NCBI GenBank assembly: GCA_964594775.1
Contig: CAZQNO010000002.1
Coordinates: forward strand, 1-64,000
From: CAYFVU01 sp964594775
GTDB lineage: Bacteria; Spirochaetota; Spirochaetia; DSM-16054; Sediminispirochaetaceae
DNA: 64,000 nucleotides
Direction of reading: 5' to 3'
A program made the translations under genes and the position numbers. The notes beneath the pieces were generated by a model. It worked only from the letters and a program-made list of their open reading frames with translations. It had not been told where the DNA came from and made no database searches. Below, piece by piece: positions 52,916-60,449 of this stretch. How positions within the stretch are numbered: the first letter of the stretch is position 1; every line of letters starts with the position of its first letter.

Positions 52916-53125
52916 ATAGCTTTCGTACGAATAGATGAAAACGAACCGCTTGAGAAGGCGTTGAAGCGATTTAAACGTATGGTCGAAAAGGAAGGAATTA
53001 TCCGCGAGTGGAAAAAGCGTGAGTACTTCGAGAAGCCTTCGACGATAAAGAACAGGAAGAAGAAGGCCCTTGAGCGAAAGCAGCAAAAAAAGCTGCGAAA
53101 AATTCAAGCTATGCGGAATTACTAG
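52916..53125 (+). CDS. rpsU: 30S ribosomal protein S21, apparent AUA start codon
   Basis: 69 residues after the start. DENEPLEKALKRFKRMVEKEGI and the Lys/Arg-rich tail (NRKKKALERKQQKKLRKIQ) are S21. The leader has AAAGGAGGTGATT, an almost complete anti-SD match, with 8 nt between GGAGG and ATA at 52916. Counting from there gives xAFVRIDENEP, matching where S21 proteins begin. There is no ATG in frame: GTG 52907 lies inside the SD itself and ATT 52910 is only 2 nt from it. I chose ATA by spacing and homology; a sequencing error of ATG is the plain alternative. Confidence 0.8.
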   Translation: MAFVRIDENEPLEKALKRFKRMVEKEGIIREWKKREYFEKPSTIKNRKKKALERKQQKKLRKIQAMRNY

Positions 53126-53132
53126 CACTAGC

Positions 53133-53166
53133 AAAAGGCTGTCTTTTAAAAAGACAGCCTTTTTTC
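53133..53166 (+). terminator. Intrinsic terminator of the recO-rpsU operon
   Basis: AAAAGGCTGTCTTT (53133-53146) pairs with AAAGACAGCCTTTT (53150-53163), a 14-bp stem with a 3-nt loop, then further T residues. Confidence 0.9.
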
Positions 53167-53187
53167 ATGATGAGAAGAAGTACAGGT

Positions 53188-53305
53188 AAAAAAAACCGCG
53201 TACCTTCTCTTCTTAAGGTACGCGGGGAGGAAGGAAAAGCCTTTTCTATAGGCGACAATATATGAATCTCCGCAGATTCATCCCATAGAAACACCAAACG
53301 ATGTA
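53188..53305 (-). ncRNA. Candidate small RNA of about 118 nt
   Basis: It is bounded by a promoter (53312-53339) and a strong intrinsic terminator (CCGCGTACCTT/AAGGTACGCGG followed by eight or more T, minus strand). Between them, TCTATGGG pairs with CCTATAGA, enclosing a perfect 8-bp hairpin ATGAATCT/AGATTCAT with a GCGG loop. Nothing protein-coding fits well. It does not match the conserved parts of SRP RNA, tmRNA, RNase P or 6S RNA that I can recognise. The exact ends are inferred from promoter and terminator. Confidence 0.6.
53194..53226 (-). terminator. Intrinsic terminator on the minus strand
   Basis: Stem CCGCGTACCTT / AAGGTACGCGG (11 bp) with loop AAGAAGAG, then a run of T (A run at 53188-53195 on the plus strand). 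There is no minus-strand protein gene before it, so it marks a transcript of its own. Confidence 0.85.
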
Positions 53306-53311
53306 CTAGTA

Positions 53312-53339
53312 AGTATAATAAGTAAAATCCATTATTCAA
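53312..53339 (-). promoter_or_regulatory. Predicted promoter of the candidate small RNA
   Basis: Minus strand: TTGAAT (53334-53339), 16-bp spacer, TATACT (53312-53317). It points at the hairpin-rich segment and its terminator. Confidence 0.6.
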
Positions 53340-53394
53340 GCAAAATATGAAAAAATGTGTATTTTCATGTAAAGATAAGAAATGCAGTAGATGT

Positions 53395-53423
53395 TTGACA
53401 TTTACCTAAAAATCTGGTAAAAC
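53395..53423 (+). promoter_or_regulatory. Predicted promoter of the serA operon
   Basis: Consensus TTGACA (53395-53400), 17-bp spacer, TAAAAC (53418-53423). The leader is about 30 nt and contains AATAGGAGGAATC. Confidence 0.7.
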
Positions 53424-53459
53424 AATAATAGAGATATGAAAAAACTAATAGGAGGAATC

Positions 53460-54347
53460 ATGCTCATTCTTATTTCAGACGCCTTCGATTCTTCATTACC
53501 GGAAAAATTGGCCAAATTCGGAGAGCTTACGGAGGATAAAAACCGTCTCGCCGAGGCGGATGTGGTACTCGTCCGCAGCAAGACGAAGTGTACAAAGGAG
53601 TATATGGATTCGGCACCGAATCTCAAACTCATCATCCGCGGCGGGGTCGGAACGGATAATATCGATAAAGAGTACGCAAAGGAAAAGGGGATAGCGGTAC
53701 ACAATACGCCGAAATCCTCATCCGTAGCCGTTGCCGAGCTTACATTCGCTCTGATGATCGCCGTTCCGTCGCGGATCGTCGAGGCGCATAACAGTATGGC
53801 CGCCGGGGAGTGGAAAAAGAAGGAGCTCAAGCGGACCGAACTCTATGGAAAAAGACTCTGTATTGTCGGGCTCGGCAATATTGGACGGGAGGTGGCCAAG
53901 CGGGCCGCCGCCTTCGGTATGAAGATCTCTGCCTACGACCCCTTTGTGAAGGAGGACGAAGTTGCCGATCTCAAGGCCGGCCTCGAGGAGGCGGTCAAGG
54001 GAGCCGACTACGTGACTCTTCATCTTCCGCTCAATGAGGAGACCCGTGGGATGATAAACGCAGACGTCTTCGATGCCTGCGGAAAACCGGCGGTATTTAT
54101 AAATACCGGACGCGGTCCCTGCGTCGAGGCCGATGATATGGCGGCGGCCCTCAGGGACGGCAAAGTAAAGGCCTATGCCGCAGATGTGTGGCCTAACGAC
54201 CCGCCGGATAAGAGCTATCCGATTCTCTCCGCGCCGAATACCTTGATGTCACCTCACATCGGCGCAAGCACGGAAGAAAACCTCCTGCGTATCGGGGACG
54301 AAGTAATGGAGGTGATGCAGGAATCGATTGACGGAGGAATACTATGA
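53460..54347 (+). CDS. serA: D-3-phosphoglycerate dehydrogenase (2-hydroxyacid dehydrogenase family)
   Basis: 295 residues: the short form without C-terminal ACT regulatory domain. It would oxidise 3-phosphoglycerate with NAD, the first step of serine synthesis. VLVRSKTKCTKE, IRGGVGTDNID (catalytic Arg), the NAD loop VGLGNIGREVAKRAA (about 138-152), VFINTGRGPCVE and SPHIGAST (catalytic His) are in order. ATG 53460 was chosen by the GGAGGAATC SD; an earlier ATG at 53436 would include the SD in the protein. The stop overlaps serC by 4 bp. Because serC follows, serA is the best reading. Confidence 0.88.
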   Translation: MLILISDAFDSSLPEKLAKFGELTEDKNRLAEADVVLVRSKTKCTKEYMDSAPNLKLIIRGGVGTDNIDKEYAKEKGIAVHNTPKSSSVAVAELTFALMIAVPSRIVEAHNSMAAGEWKKKELKRTELYGKRLCIVGLGNIGREVAKRAAAFGMKISAYDPFVKEDEVADLKAGLEEAVKGADYVTLHLPLNEETRGMINADVFDACGKPAVFINTGRGPCVEADDMAAALRDGKVKAYAADVWPNDPPDKSYPILSAPNTLMSPHIGASTEENLLRIGDEVMEVMQESIDGGIL

Positions 54348-55438
54348 ATACCGCGAAAAGAAAACTGAACTTTTACGCCGGCCCTTCGACCCTTCCTCTT
54401 GAAGTGCTCGAAGAGATGAAGGAACACATCGACGATTTCTACGGCTGCGGTTACTCGATTATCGAGGCAAGCCACCGTGGAAGGGTATATGATGATCTCC
54501 ATAACGAGGCAGTAGCATTGCTACACGAGCTGCTGGGAATACCGGATAATTATTCGGTGCTCTTTCTCGGAGGCGGGGCAACTCTGCAGTTTGCCATGGT
54601 CCCCTACAACCTCCTGCAGGAGGGGAAGACCGCCGAGATCGTCAACAGCGGAGCCTGGGCCGGTAAGGCGATCAAGGACGCTCAGAAGATCGGGAATGTC
54701 CGCGTCGTCTTCGACGGCTCGCAGAGCAGTTTCACCACTCTTCCCGAACCCTCATCTCTGCAGACTGCCGAAGATTCGGCCTACCTGCATATTACGTCCA
54801 ACGAAACCATTGGAGGACTGCAGTGGAAGCAATGGCCGGATACGGGAGATGTTCCTCTGGTAGCAGACATGTCCAGCGACATCCTCAGCCGCCCAATTCC
54901 GCTTGAAAAGTTCGGTCTCATATACGCGGGGGCCCAGAAGAATCTCGGTCCCGCCGGAGCAACCATTATTATCGTTCGAAACGATCTCGTCGAGACATCG
55001 ACGAAGAATCTGCCGGCCTATCTCAGCTATAAAACCCATACCGAGAAGAGCGGATTGTATAATACTCCGCCGGTCTTCTCCATCTGGGGCATTAAGCTTG
55101 TGCTCCAGTGGATAAAAAAGATGGGCGGCGCAGACGCCATGGCCGAGAGGGCCGAAAGAAAATCCGCCGTCCTTTACACTACGTTTGAAGAGAGCGGTGG
55201 TTTTTACCGCTGTCCCGTCGATCCAAAGTATCGATCGAGCATGAATGTAGTATTCAGACTCCCCACCGAGGAGCTGGAGAAGCGCTTCATCGCCGAGGCG
55301 GAAGAATCGGGCATGCTCGGACTCAAGGGGCATCGCAGCGTGGGAGGATGTCGCGCATCTATCTATAATAGTCTTCCGGAGGAGATGGTCCAGGCCTTGG
55401 CGGATTTTATGAAGCGATTTGCGGAAAAGCACGGCTGA
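54344..55438 (+). CDS. serC: Phosphoserine aminotransferase
   Basis: 364 residues, class V aminotransferase. It makes phosphoserine from 3-phosphohydroxypyruvate and glutamate. NFYAGPSTLPLEVLEEMKEH (about 9-28), SIIEASHRGRVYDDL, FLGGGATLQFAMVPYNL, SGAWAGKAIKDAQK and the PLP lysine region YAGAQKNLGPAGATIIIV are standard. C-terminal HRSVGGCRASIYNSLPEEMV is also typical. SD GGAGGAATACT. The pair serA-serC with no serB nearby suggests that the phosphatase lies elsewhere. Confidence 0.96.
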   Translation: MNTAKRKLNFYAGPSTLPLEVLEEMKEHIDDFYGCGYSIIEASHRGRVYDDLHNEAVALLHELLGIPDNYSVLFLGGGATLQFAMVPYNLLQEGKTAEIVNSGAWAGKAIKDAQKIGNVRVVFDGSQSSFTTLPEPSSLQTAEDSAYLHITSNETIGGLQWKQWPDTGDVPLVADMSSDILSRPIPLEKFGLIYAGAQKNLGPAGATIIIVRNDLVETSTKNLPAYLSYKTHTEKSGLYNTPPVFSIWGIKLVLQWIKKMGGADAMAERAERKSAVLYTTFEESGGFYRCPVDPKYRSSMNVVFRLPTEELEKRFIAEAEESGMLGLKGHRSVGGCRASIYNSLPEEMVQALADFMKRFAEKHG

Positions 55439-55453
55439 TTCGGGGCCCCTTCT

Positions 55454-55906
55454 ATGATGAAGATAGATGAAACGAACATTGAAATTATCAAACATCTGCG
55501 GGACGGCCGAAAATCCTTCAGCGCGATTGCCGATGCCCTGCTTATCACGGAAAACACGGTACGCTCCCGGGTAAATAAGCTCGTTGAGGAGGGGATCCTC
55601 GAGATAAGCGGACTGGTTGACCCCGAATCTCTCCCCGGACACAGAATGATCGTAATAGGAGTAAAACTCTCAACGGTGGAGCTGGTGAGAATGGGTGAGG
55701 AGTTTACCAAGCTGAGGGGAGTGGTTTCGGTCAGCGTGGTAACGGGCCGCTACGATCTCATTGCACAAGTTATGTTGAATGAAAAAGAGGGCTTCGGTCT
55801 TCTCGAATTCTTTACCGAAGAGCTTTCGAAGATAGAGGAACTACGGGAGGTGGAAACCTTTGTGGTCTACCAGGCCTACAATTTACGCGTTCCGTATATT
55901 TTATAA
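55454..55906 (+). CDS. Lrp/AsnC-family transcription regulator
   Basis: 150 residues. Winged HTH at about 5-60 (IIKHLRDGRKSFSAIADALLITENTVRSRV, quoted in part as DGRKSFSAIADALLI and TENTVRSRVNKL), and a RAM/AsnC ligand-binding domain at about 70-145 (GVVSVSVVTGRYDLIAQVML). Such proteins sense amino acids and control their metabolism. It lies between serC and gcvT, 15 bp after serC, so a role in serine/glycine control is likely. ATG 55454 or 55457 are both possible. Confidence 0.88.
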   Translation: MMKIDETNIEIIKHLRDGRKSFSAIADALLITENTVRSRVNKLVEEGILEISGLVDPESLPGHRMIVIGVKLSTVELVRMGEEFTKLRGVVSVSVVTGRYDLIAQVMLNEKEGFGLLEFFTEELSKIEELREVETFVVYQAYNLRVPYIL

Positions 55907-55924
55907 AGAAAAAAGGAGGATGGA

Positions 55925-57046
55925 ATGCTGAAACGAACACCTTTGTACGAGGTTTATAAGGATTACCAAGGGGTAAAGCTCATCGATTTCGGCGGCTGGG
56001 AGCTTCCTGTCAACTTCAAAGAGGGAATTATCTCCGAACATCTTGCCGTTCGGAAGAACGCCGGGCTTTTCGATGTTTCTCATATGGGAGAGATTATGGT
56101 TGAGGGTCCGGAGAGCACCGAATTCGTCGACTGGCTGGTGACGAACAATGTGCGGGCTATGGAGGATTATCAGTGCCTCTACAGTCCCATGTGCTTTCCC
56201 CACGGCGGTACGGTAGACGATTTGATGATCTACAAGTACTCCGACGAAAAGTATCTGCTGGTGGTAAACGCCGCGAATACGGAAAAAGATTACTCCTGGA
56301 TAAGCGAGGAGAATGAGTGGATAGGGAAAAAGAAAAAGGGGCTGAAGCTGCAAAATCTTTCCTCATCTTACGGACAAATCGCCCTCCAGGGACCGAATGC
56401 CAATGAATATCTAAAGGAGATACTCGGGCCGGTGGTGGATGAAATACGCTTCTTCCGCTTCAAAGATGATTTGCCTATTGCAGGACACTCCTGCATCGTT
56501 TCAAGAACGGGATATACCGGAGAGGACGGCTTCGAGATCTATATGAACAGTTCGGCCGCCGCGGATGTGTGGAATGAACTACTCGACCGCACGAAGGATC
56601 GAGGTGTGACGGCCTGCGGCCTCGGCGCCCGGGACACCTTGAGGTTCGAGTCTAAGCTCCCCCTCTACGGCCATGAACTCACGGACGAGATAAGTCCGCT
56701 CGAAGCTAACCTCTCCGTTTTTGTAGATCTTGACGGGGAAGCCGATTTTTGCGGCAAGGAAGCCCTGAGGAAACAGAAGGCCGACGGGGTGCCCCGTTCC
56801 TTGAGAGGATGCGAGATGTTGGACAAGGGTGTTCCCCGCGCGCATCAGAAGGTGCTTTCTTCCGAGGGTGAGGAAATCGGTTATGTCACCAGCGGTTCAA
56901 AATCGATAATGCTCGATAAGTTCTGCGGTTTGGTTTTGGTAAAGCGCGGAATCGGATTGAAAATCGGCCACGAAATCGAGATAGAGATGAACAAGAGGCG
57001 AAAGAAGGCGGTTCTCGTAAAAACCCCCTTTTACAAGAGCACATAA
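55925..57046 (+). CDS. gcvT: Aminomethyltransferase, glycine-cleavage T protein
   Basis: 373 residues. GcvT takes the aminomethyl group from lipoylated H protein and makes methylene-THF and ammonia. DFGGWELPVNFKEGIISEHLAVR (quoted as DFGGWELPVNFKEGI) and GLFDVSHMGEIMVEG, ALQGPNANEYL, RTGYTGEDGFEIYM and GARDTLRFESKLPLYGHE are all diagnostic. SD AAAAAGGAGGATGGA. No gcvH or gcvP is in the window; in this run it joins serA, serC and Lrp. GlyA is encoded about 11 kb upstream. Confidence 0.95.
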   Translation: MLKRTPLYEVYKDYQGVKLIDFGGWELPVNFKEGIISEHLAVRKNAGLFDVSHMGEIMVEGPESTEFVDWLVTNNVRAMEDYQCLYSPMCFPHGGTVDDLMIYKYSDEKYLLVVNAANTEKDYSWISEENEWIGKKKKGLKLQNLSSSYGQIALQGPNANEYLKEILGPVVDEIRFFRFKDDLPIAGHSCIVSRTGYTGEDGFEIYMNSSAAADVWNELLDRTKDRGVTACGLGARDTLRFESKLPLYGHELTDEISPLEANLSVFVDLDGEADFCGKEALRKQKADGVPRSLRGCEMLDKGVPRAHQKVLSSEGEEIGYVTSGSKSIMLDKFCGLVLVKRGIGLKIGHEIEIEMNKRRKKAVLVKTPFYKST

Positions 57047-57056
57047 GGAGGCATCA

Positions 57057-58040
57057 ATGAGTGATCTATCTACGCGCTACATGGGGCTTCGGCTGAAGAA
57101 TCCCATTATCATATCCAGTTCCCGGCTTACGTATGATCTAGAGAAGGTTAAGCAAGCGGAGAAAGCCGGGGCGGGGGCCGTCGTACTGAAATCTCTGTTC
57201 GAGGAACAGATAGTCCACGATACGCAGCGAATGATCGGAGAGATGAACTTCGATGCATCAACCGACGCATACGACTATTTGAGGGGTTCGGGAAAGGACT
57301 ACTATCTCAACGAGTATTTGAGTCTCGTAGAGGAGGCAAAGAAGGCGGTCTGCATTCCCGTCATCGCCAGTATCAACTGCATCGGCGGCGGGCAATGGAT
57401 AGAATATGCTGAGCGCTTCGAGAAGGTGGGAGCCGATGCTCTGGAGCTCAACGTTTTTATTATTCCCGCCGATCTCAATACCGACAGCGCGACTATAGAA
57501 GATGCCTACCTCTCCATCCTCAAGAAGGTGAAGAAAAAGGTCTCCATCCCTGTTTCCCTGAAGCTGGGCAGTCACTTCTCCGGCATGGCCCACGTGATGA
57601 ATAAACTGGCCGATGCCGGTGCAGACGGGCTCGTGCTTTTCAACCGTTTTTACAAGCCGCAGATAGACATCGACCACCTGACGATAAAGCCGGCCCAAAT
57701 CTACAGTGTTCCCGAGGAGATGGCCCTTACCCTGCAGTGGATCGCCATACTCTCCGGTAAACTGGCTACCGACCTTGCCGCGAATACGGGAATCTATTCC
57801 GGCGGCGATGTGATACGTCAACTGCTAGCCGGAGCAAAGGCGGTGGAGATCTGTTCGGCCTTCATGAAGGAGGGGATCGGAAAGGTGGAAGTCTTTCTTT
57901 CCGAGATCGAATCTTGGATGAATAAAAAGGGCTTCTCCTCCATAGACGACTTTCGAGGAAAGATGAGTCAGGAGGAGCTGGAGCATCCGGAGGTCTATGA
58001 GCGCTCGCAGTACATAAAGGCGATCGTCGGAATCGAATAG
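57057..58040 (+). CDS. Dihydroorotate dehydrogenase-like flavoprotein
   Basis: 327 residues, DHOD-like TIM barrel. It begins TRYMGLRLKNPIIISSSRLTY, then has VVLKSLFEEQI, VIASINCIGGGQW with a likely catalytic Cys/Ser region, LNVFIIPAD, VSLKLGSHFSG and the FMN-binding GIYSGGDVIRQLLAGAKAVEICSA (shown as GIYSGGDVIRQLLAGAKAV). True PyrD acts in pyrimidine synthesis; the DHOD-like class has unknown substrates. SD GGAGGCATCA, 10 bp after gcvT, so it belongs to the serine/glycine operon. Neighbouring pyrimidine genes are absent, which argues against pyrD. Confidence 0.8.
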   Translation: MSDLSTRYMGLRLKNPIIISSSRLTYDLEKVKQAEKAGAGAVVLKSLFEEQIVHDTQRMIGEMNFDASTDAYDYLRGSGKDYYLNEYLSLVEEAKKAVCIPVIASINCIGGGQWIEYAERFEKVGADALELNVFIIPADLNTDSATIEDAYLSILKKVKKKVSIPVSLKLGSHFSGMAHVMNKLADAGADGLVLFNRFYKPQIDIDHLTIKPAQIYSVPEEMALTLQWIAILSGKLATDLAANTGIYSGGDVIRQLLAGAKAVEICSAFMKEGIGKVEVFLSEIESWMNKKGFSSIDDFRGKMSQEELEHPEVYERSQYIKAIVGIE

Positions 58041-58050
58041 GATTCCCTGT

Positions 58051-59571
58051 TTATACGAACTTCTGTCGTATCTCCGCACTTACATAATCGAGGATCGCAA
58101 CGGTTATGGCGATGAACCACACGGCGATTCCCGCCGATTTGTATTGAAGGAGCCTGATGTACTGAACGAGGAGGAAGCCTATACCGCCGCCGCCGACCAT
58201 CCCGATGACGGTAGACATGCGGACGTTGATATCCCATCGGTAGATGGAAAAGGAGACAAAGGGCGGAATCATCTGCGGCACCACGGCGTAGATGATCGTC
58301 TGCAGCTTCGTTGCCCCGGTGGCTTGAATGGCTTCTATTGGACCGGGATTGATTCCCTCTATCGCCTCGGAGTAGAGCTTACCGAGGGCCGCGACGGAGT
58401 GGATGGTGAGGGCGACAATGCCGGCGAAAGGACCGAGCCCCACCCAGACCACGGCGATGAGGGCCCAGATGAGGGGCTCGATCGCCCTGACAATGTTCAA
58501 TACGGTCCTGGTGAGATAGTAGATTACCAGGGTGAGGGGCGAGGTGGACATGAGGTTTCTAGCGGCAAGGAAGCTTATCGGTATGGAGAAAATTATACCG
58601 AAAAAGGTCGCCATCATCCCCATAAAGATCGTCTCGATTATCAATTCGATTGTCAGAATGAGCGGCTGACTGGGAAGAAGCGGTCCCGTTTCGCTCACCT
58701 GCCGGGCCATTACGATATGGGTTTGGGCACCCTTGGCGCTGGGAGGAATGAGTCGGTAGGGCATCACCATCTTCTTGGTAAACGAGCCCTCCGCATCGGT
58801 CTTGACCCTTACATACTCTCCCTGGTAGCGAGGGCGAAATTCGTTGCCGATGGAATCCTTCCACCAGATTTGTGTCTCCCTATTCGCTTCAAAATTACCG
58901 CCGCTAAGGGTGAGGAGGGTACCCGGAACGATCTTGTTGTCGTCGTCCAATTCGGAGAGCTTTCCCTTATTCGGTTCCGCTTTGAGATAGGGTTCACCTT
59001 CCACGAATTTTGCAGGTGCAGGAGCCTCAGCCCCTGAATCGTCTTCTATGAGAATTTTCGCCGATGCCTGAACCGTATCGGTAGCCCGGGTGGTCGCATC
59101 TTCCCAGGGCCAGAGTATCTTCGAAAGCGGAACCCATGCCTCATCGGCGTCGGCGGTGAGTTTAAGAAGATCGATTTCGCTTATCTGCCAGCCGAAGGAG
59201 AAAAAGACGATGAGTATGGCGGCAAATACCAGATTGCTGCCCTCTTTCGCAGGCTGCCCGAGACGATAGGCATCGTAGACCACCCATCCCCATATTACGA
59301 GGGTTGCGGTGAGGGAAAAGAGGGTAAAGAAGGGGGCCTTATCAATGGCCTTTCCCACACTGGGGAAGAAACCGTCCACCAGCCGTCCTAGGACGTGAAT
59401 TCTCCAGGTAAGGAGGCCGATGATGCTTCCCAAGGAGCCGAAAAACAGCAGGCCTCTGCGCACATGGGCGGAGAGAATCTGACCGAGACCGGGGAGAATG
59501 AGGGAGAGAAGAGCAGAGACGGGAGAGGAGACGAGGGGCTTAGGAATAGGCATTTCAATTTTCCGGGACAT
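58051..59571 (-). CDS. phnE: PhnE-type ABC permease with N-terminal membrane and Ig-like extension
   Basis: 506 residues, about twice a normal PhnE (about 260). The C-terminal part (about 310-506) is a BPD_transp_1 permease: FFGIIFSIPISFLAARNLM, and the EAA-type loop AIEGINPGPIEAIQATGATK. The first 130 residues hold about four extra helices, starting LLSLILPGLGQILSAHVRRGL, like the PGLGQI family. Residues about 135-300 are extracytoplasmic, with a TIG/Ig-like strand pattern (VPGTLLTLSGGNFEANRETQI). The start overlaps the phnC stop. It probably carries phosphonate or a related anion; the extension's job is unknown. Confidence 0.85.
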   Translation of the reverse strand: MSRKIEMPIPKPLVSSPVSALLSLILPGLGQILSAHVRRGLLFFGSLGSIIGLLTWRIHVLGRLVDGFFPSVGKAIDKAPFFTLFSLTATLVIWGWVVYDAYRLGQPAKEGSNLVFAAILIVFFSFGWQISEIDLLKLTADADEAWVPLSKILWPWEDATTRATDTVQASAKILIEDDSGAEAPAPAKFVEGEPYLKAEPNKGKLSELDDDNKIVPGTLLTLSGGNFEANRETQIWWKDSIGNEFRPRYQGEYVRVKTDAEGSFTKKMVMPYRLIPPSAKGAQTHIVMARQVSETGPLLPSQPLILTIELIIETIFMGMMATFFGIIFSIPISFLAARNLMSTSPLTLVIYYLTRTVLNIVRAIEPLIWALIAVVWVGLGPFAGIVALTIHSVAALGKLYSEAIEGINPGPIEAIQATGATKLQTIIYAVVPQMIPPFVSFSIYRWDINVRMSTVIGMVGGGGIGFLLVQYIRLLQYKSAGIAVWFIAITVAILDYVSAEIRQKFV

Positions 59572-60359
59572 CAGGGGCCTCCTCCGTTCAGCGTACCGGC
59601 ATTTACGCGGCTCGCCTCCTCGCCATAGATCTCCTTGAACTGGGCGTCGGTCATCTTTCGAATATCTTCCCGGTCGCCTCGATAGACGATTTCACCGTCC
59701 CGCAGGCCGATAACCCTTGTAGCGTAGCGCTGCACGAGGTCGAGATAGTGAAGACTGCAGAGAACGGAAATGTGCGATTCTCTGTTAAGTGCCTCCAGAT
59801 AGCCGAGGATGGTGTGGGCGAGAACGGGATCGAGACTGGCAACCGGTTCATCGGCTAAGAGCATGCTCGGGTCCTGCATAAGCGCCCTGGCGATGCCGAC
59901 CCGCTGCCGCTGTCCTCCCGAAAGCTCGTCGGCCCGCTTTTTCGCCTGATCGCTTATGCCGACCCTCTCTAAGGCCCTATATGCATCTGCCTTCACCTTC
60001 GCGGGAAACTGATGGAGGAAGCTCTGCCACTCCGGCAGATATCCAAGGCGGCCGGAGAGCACGTTCGTAAGCACCGAGGAGCGGTCGACGAGGTTGAAGT
60101 GCTGAAAAATCATGCCGATTTTCCTTCTGAAATGTCGAAGCTCCGTTGAATCGGCATTGGTTACCTCATTCCCGTCCAAGAACACCTTTCCCTCAGTCGG
60201 CTCGATGAGCCGATTGATGCAGCGCAGCAGAGTCGACTTACCCGACCCGCTCAAACCGATGATCACGAGAAAATCTCCGTCCTCGACGACAAAGCCGACA
60301 TCTTTCAAGGCAACGGTCCCGTCGGGGTAGACCTTGGTAAGATTCTTTACTTCCAGCAT
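59571..60359 (-). CDS. phnC: Phosphonate ABC transporter ATP-binding protein
   Basis: 262 residues. Walker A GLSGSGKSTLLR (about 36-47), Q-loop IFQHFNLVDRSS, signature LSGGQRQRVGIARAL (about 146) and Walker B LLADEPVASLDP are complete. It powers the PhnD-PhnE system; the PhnC opening LEVKNLTKVYPDG and the size match. Genes phnD and phnE flank it on the same strand. Initiation at ATG 60359 behind GAGGGTCCT. Confidence 0.94.
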   Translation of the reverse strand: MLEVKNLTKVYPDGTVALKDVGFVVEDGDFLVIIGLSGSGKSTLLRCINRLIEPTEGKVFLDGNEVTNADSTELRHFRRKIGMIFQHFNLVDRSSVLTNVLSGRLGYLPEWQSFLHQFPAKVKADAYRALERVGISDQAKKRADELSGGQRQRVGIARALMQDPSMLLADEPVASLDPVLAHTILGYLEALNRESHISVLCSLHYLDLVQRYATRVIGLRDGEIVYRGDREDIRKMTDAQFKEIYGEEASRVNAGTLNGGGP

Positions 60360-60389
60360 AGGACCCTCATTCTTTGTGTAGCAATAGAA

Positions 60390-60416
60390 GAAAGGGGGAC
60401 GAGGAGCCCCCCTTTC
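60390..60416 (-). repeat. Hairpin between phnD and phnC
   Basis: GAAAGGGGG (60390-60398) pairs with CCCCCTTTC (60408-60416), a 9-bp stem with a 9-nt loop. Located in the 90-bp gap after phnD. It may protect the phnD message or lower read-through, keeping the binding protein in excess of the permease. Confidence 0.6.
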
Positions 60417-60449
60417 GTACTGATTACCCCTTACTACCGCGTCGCGGTC

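Larger units (their letters stand above)
53126..53459. other. Intergenic region between rpsU and serA
   Basis: A 334-bp stretch without a convincing protein gene. From left to right it holds the plus-strand terminator of rpsU, a minus-strand terminator, a structured segment with a minus-strand promoter (candidate small RNA), an AT-rich spacer and the serA promoter with its SD. Confidence 0.8.

Noticed and set aside
53109..53339. Minus-strand ORF of about 76 codons in the rpsU-serA gap
   Set aside because: It starts from TTG inside the predicted -35, runs through the terminator stem and over the end of rpsU; no SD or family resemblance.
57057..58040. pyrD (true dihydroorotate dehydrogenase)
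   Set aside because: The sequence follows the DHOD-like class, and the neighbours are serine/glycine genes with no pyrimidine genes nearby.
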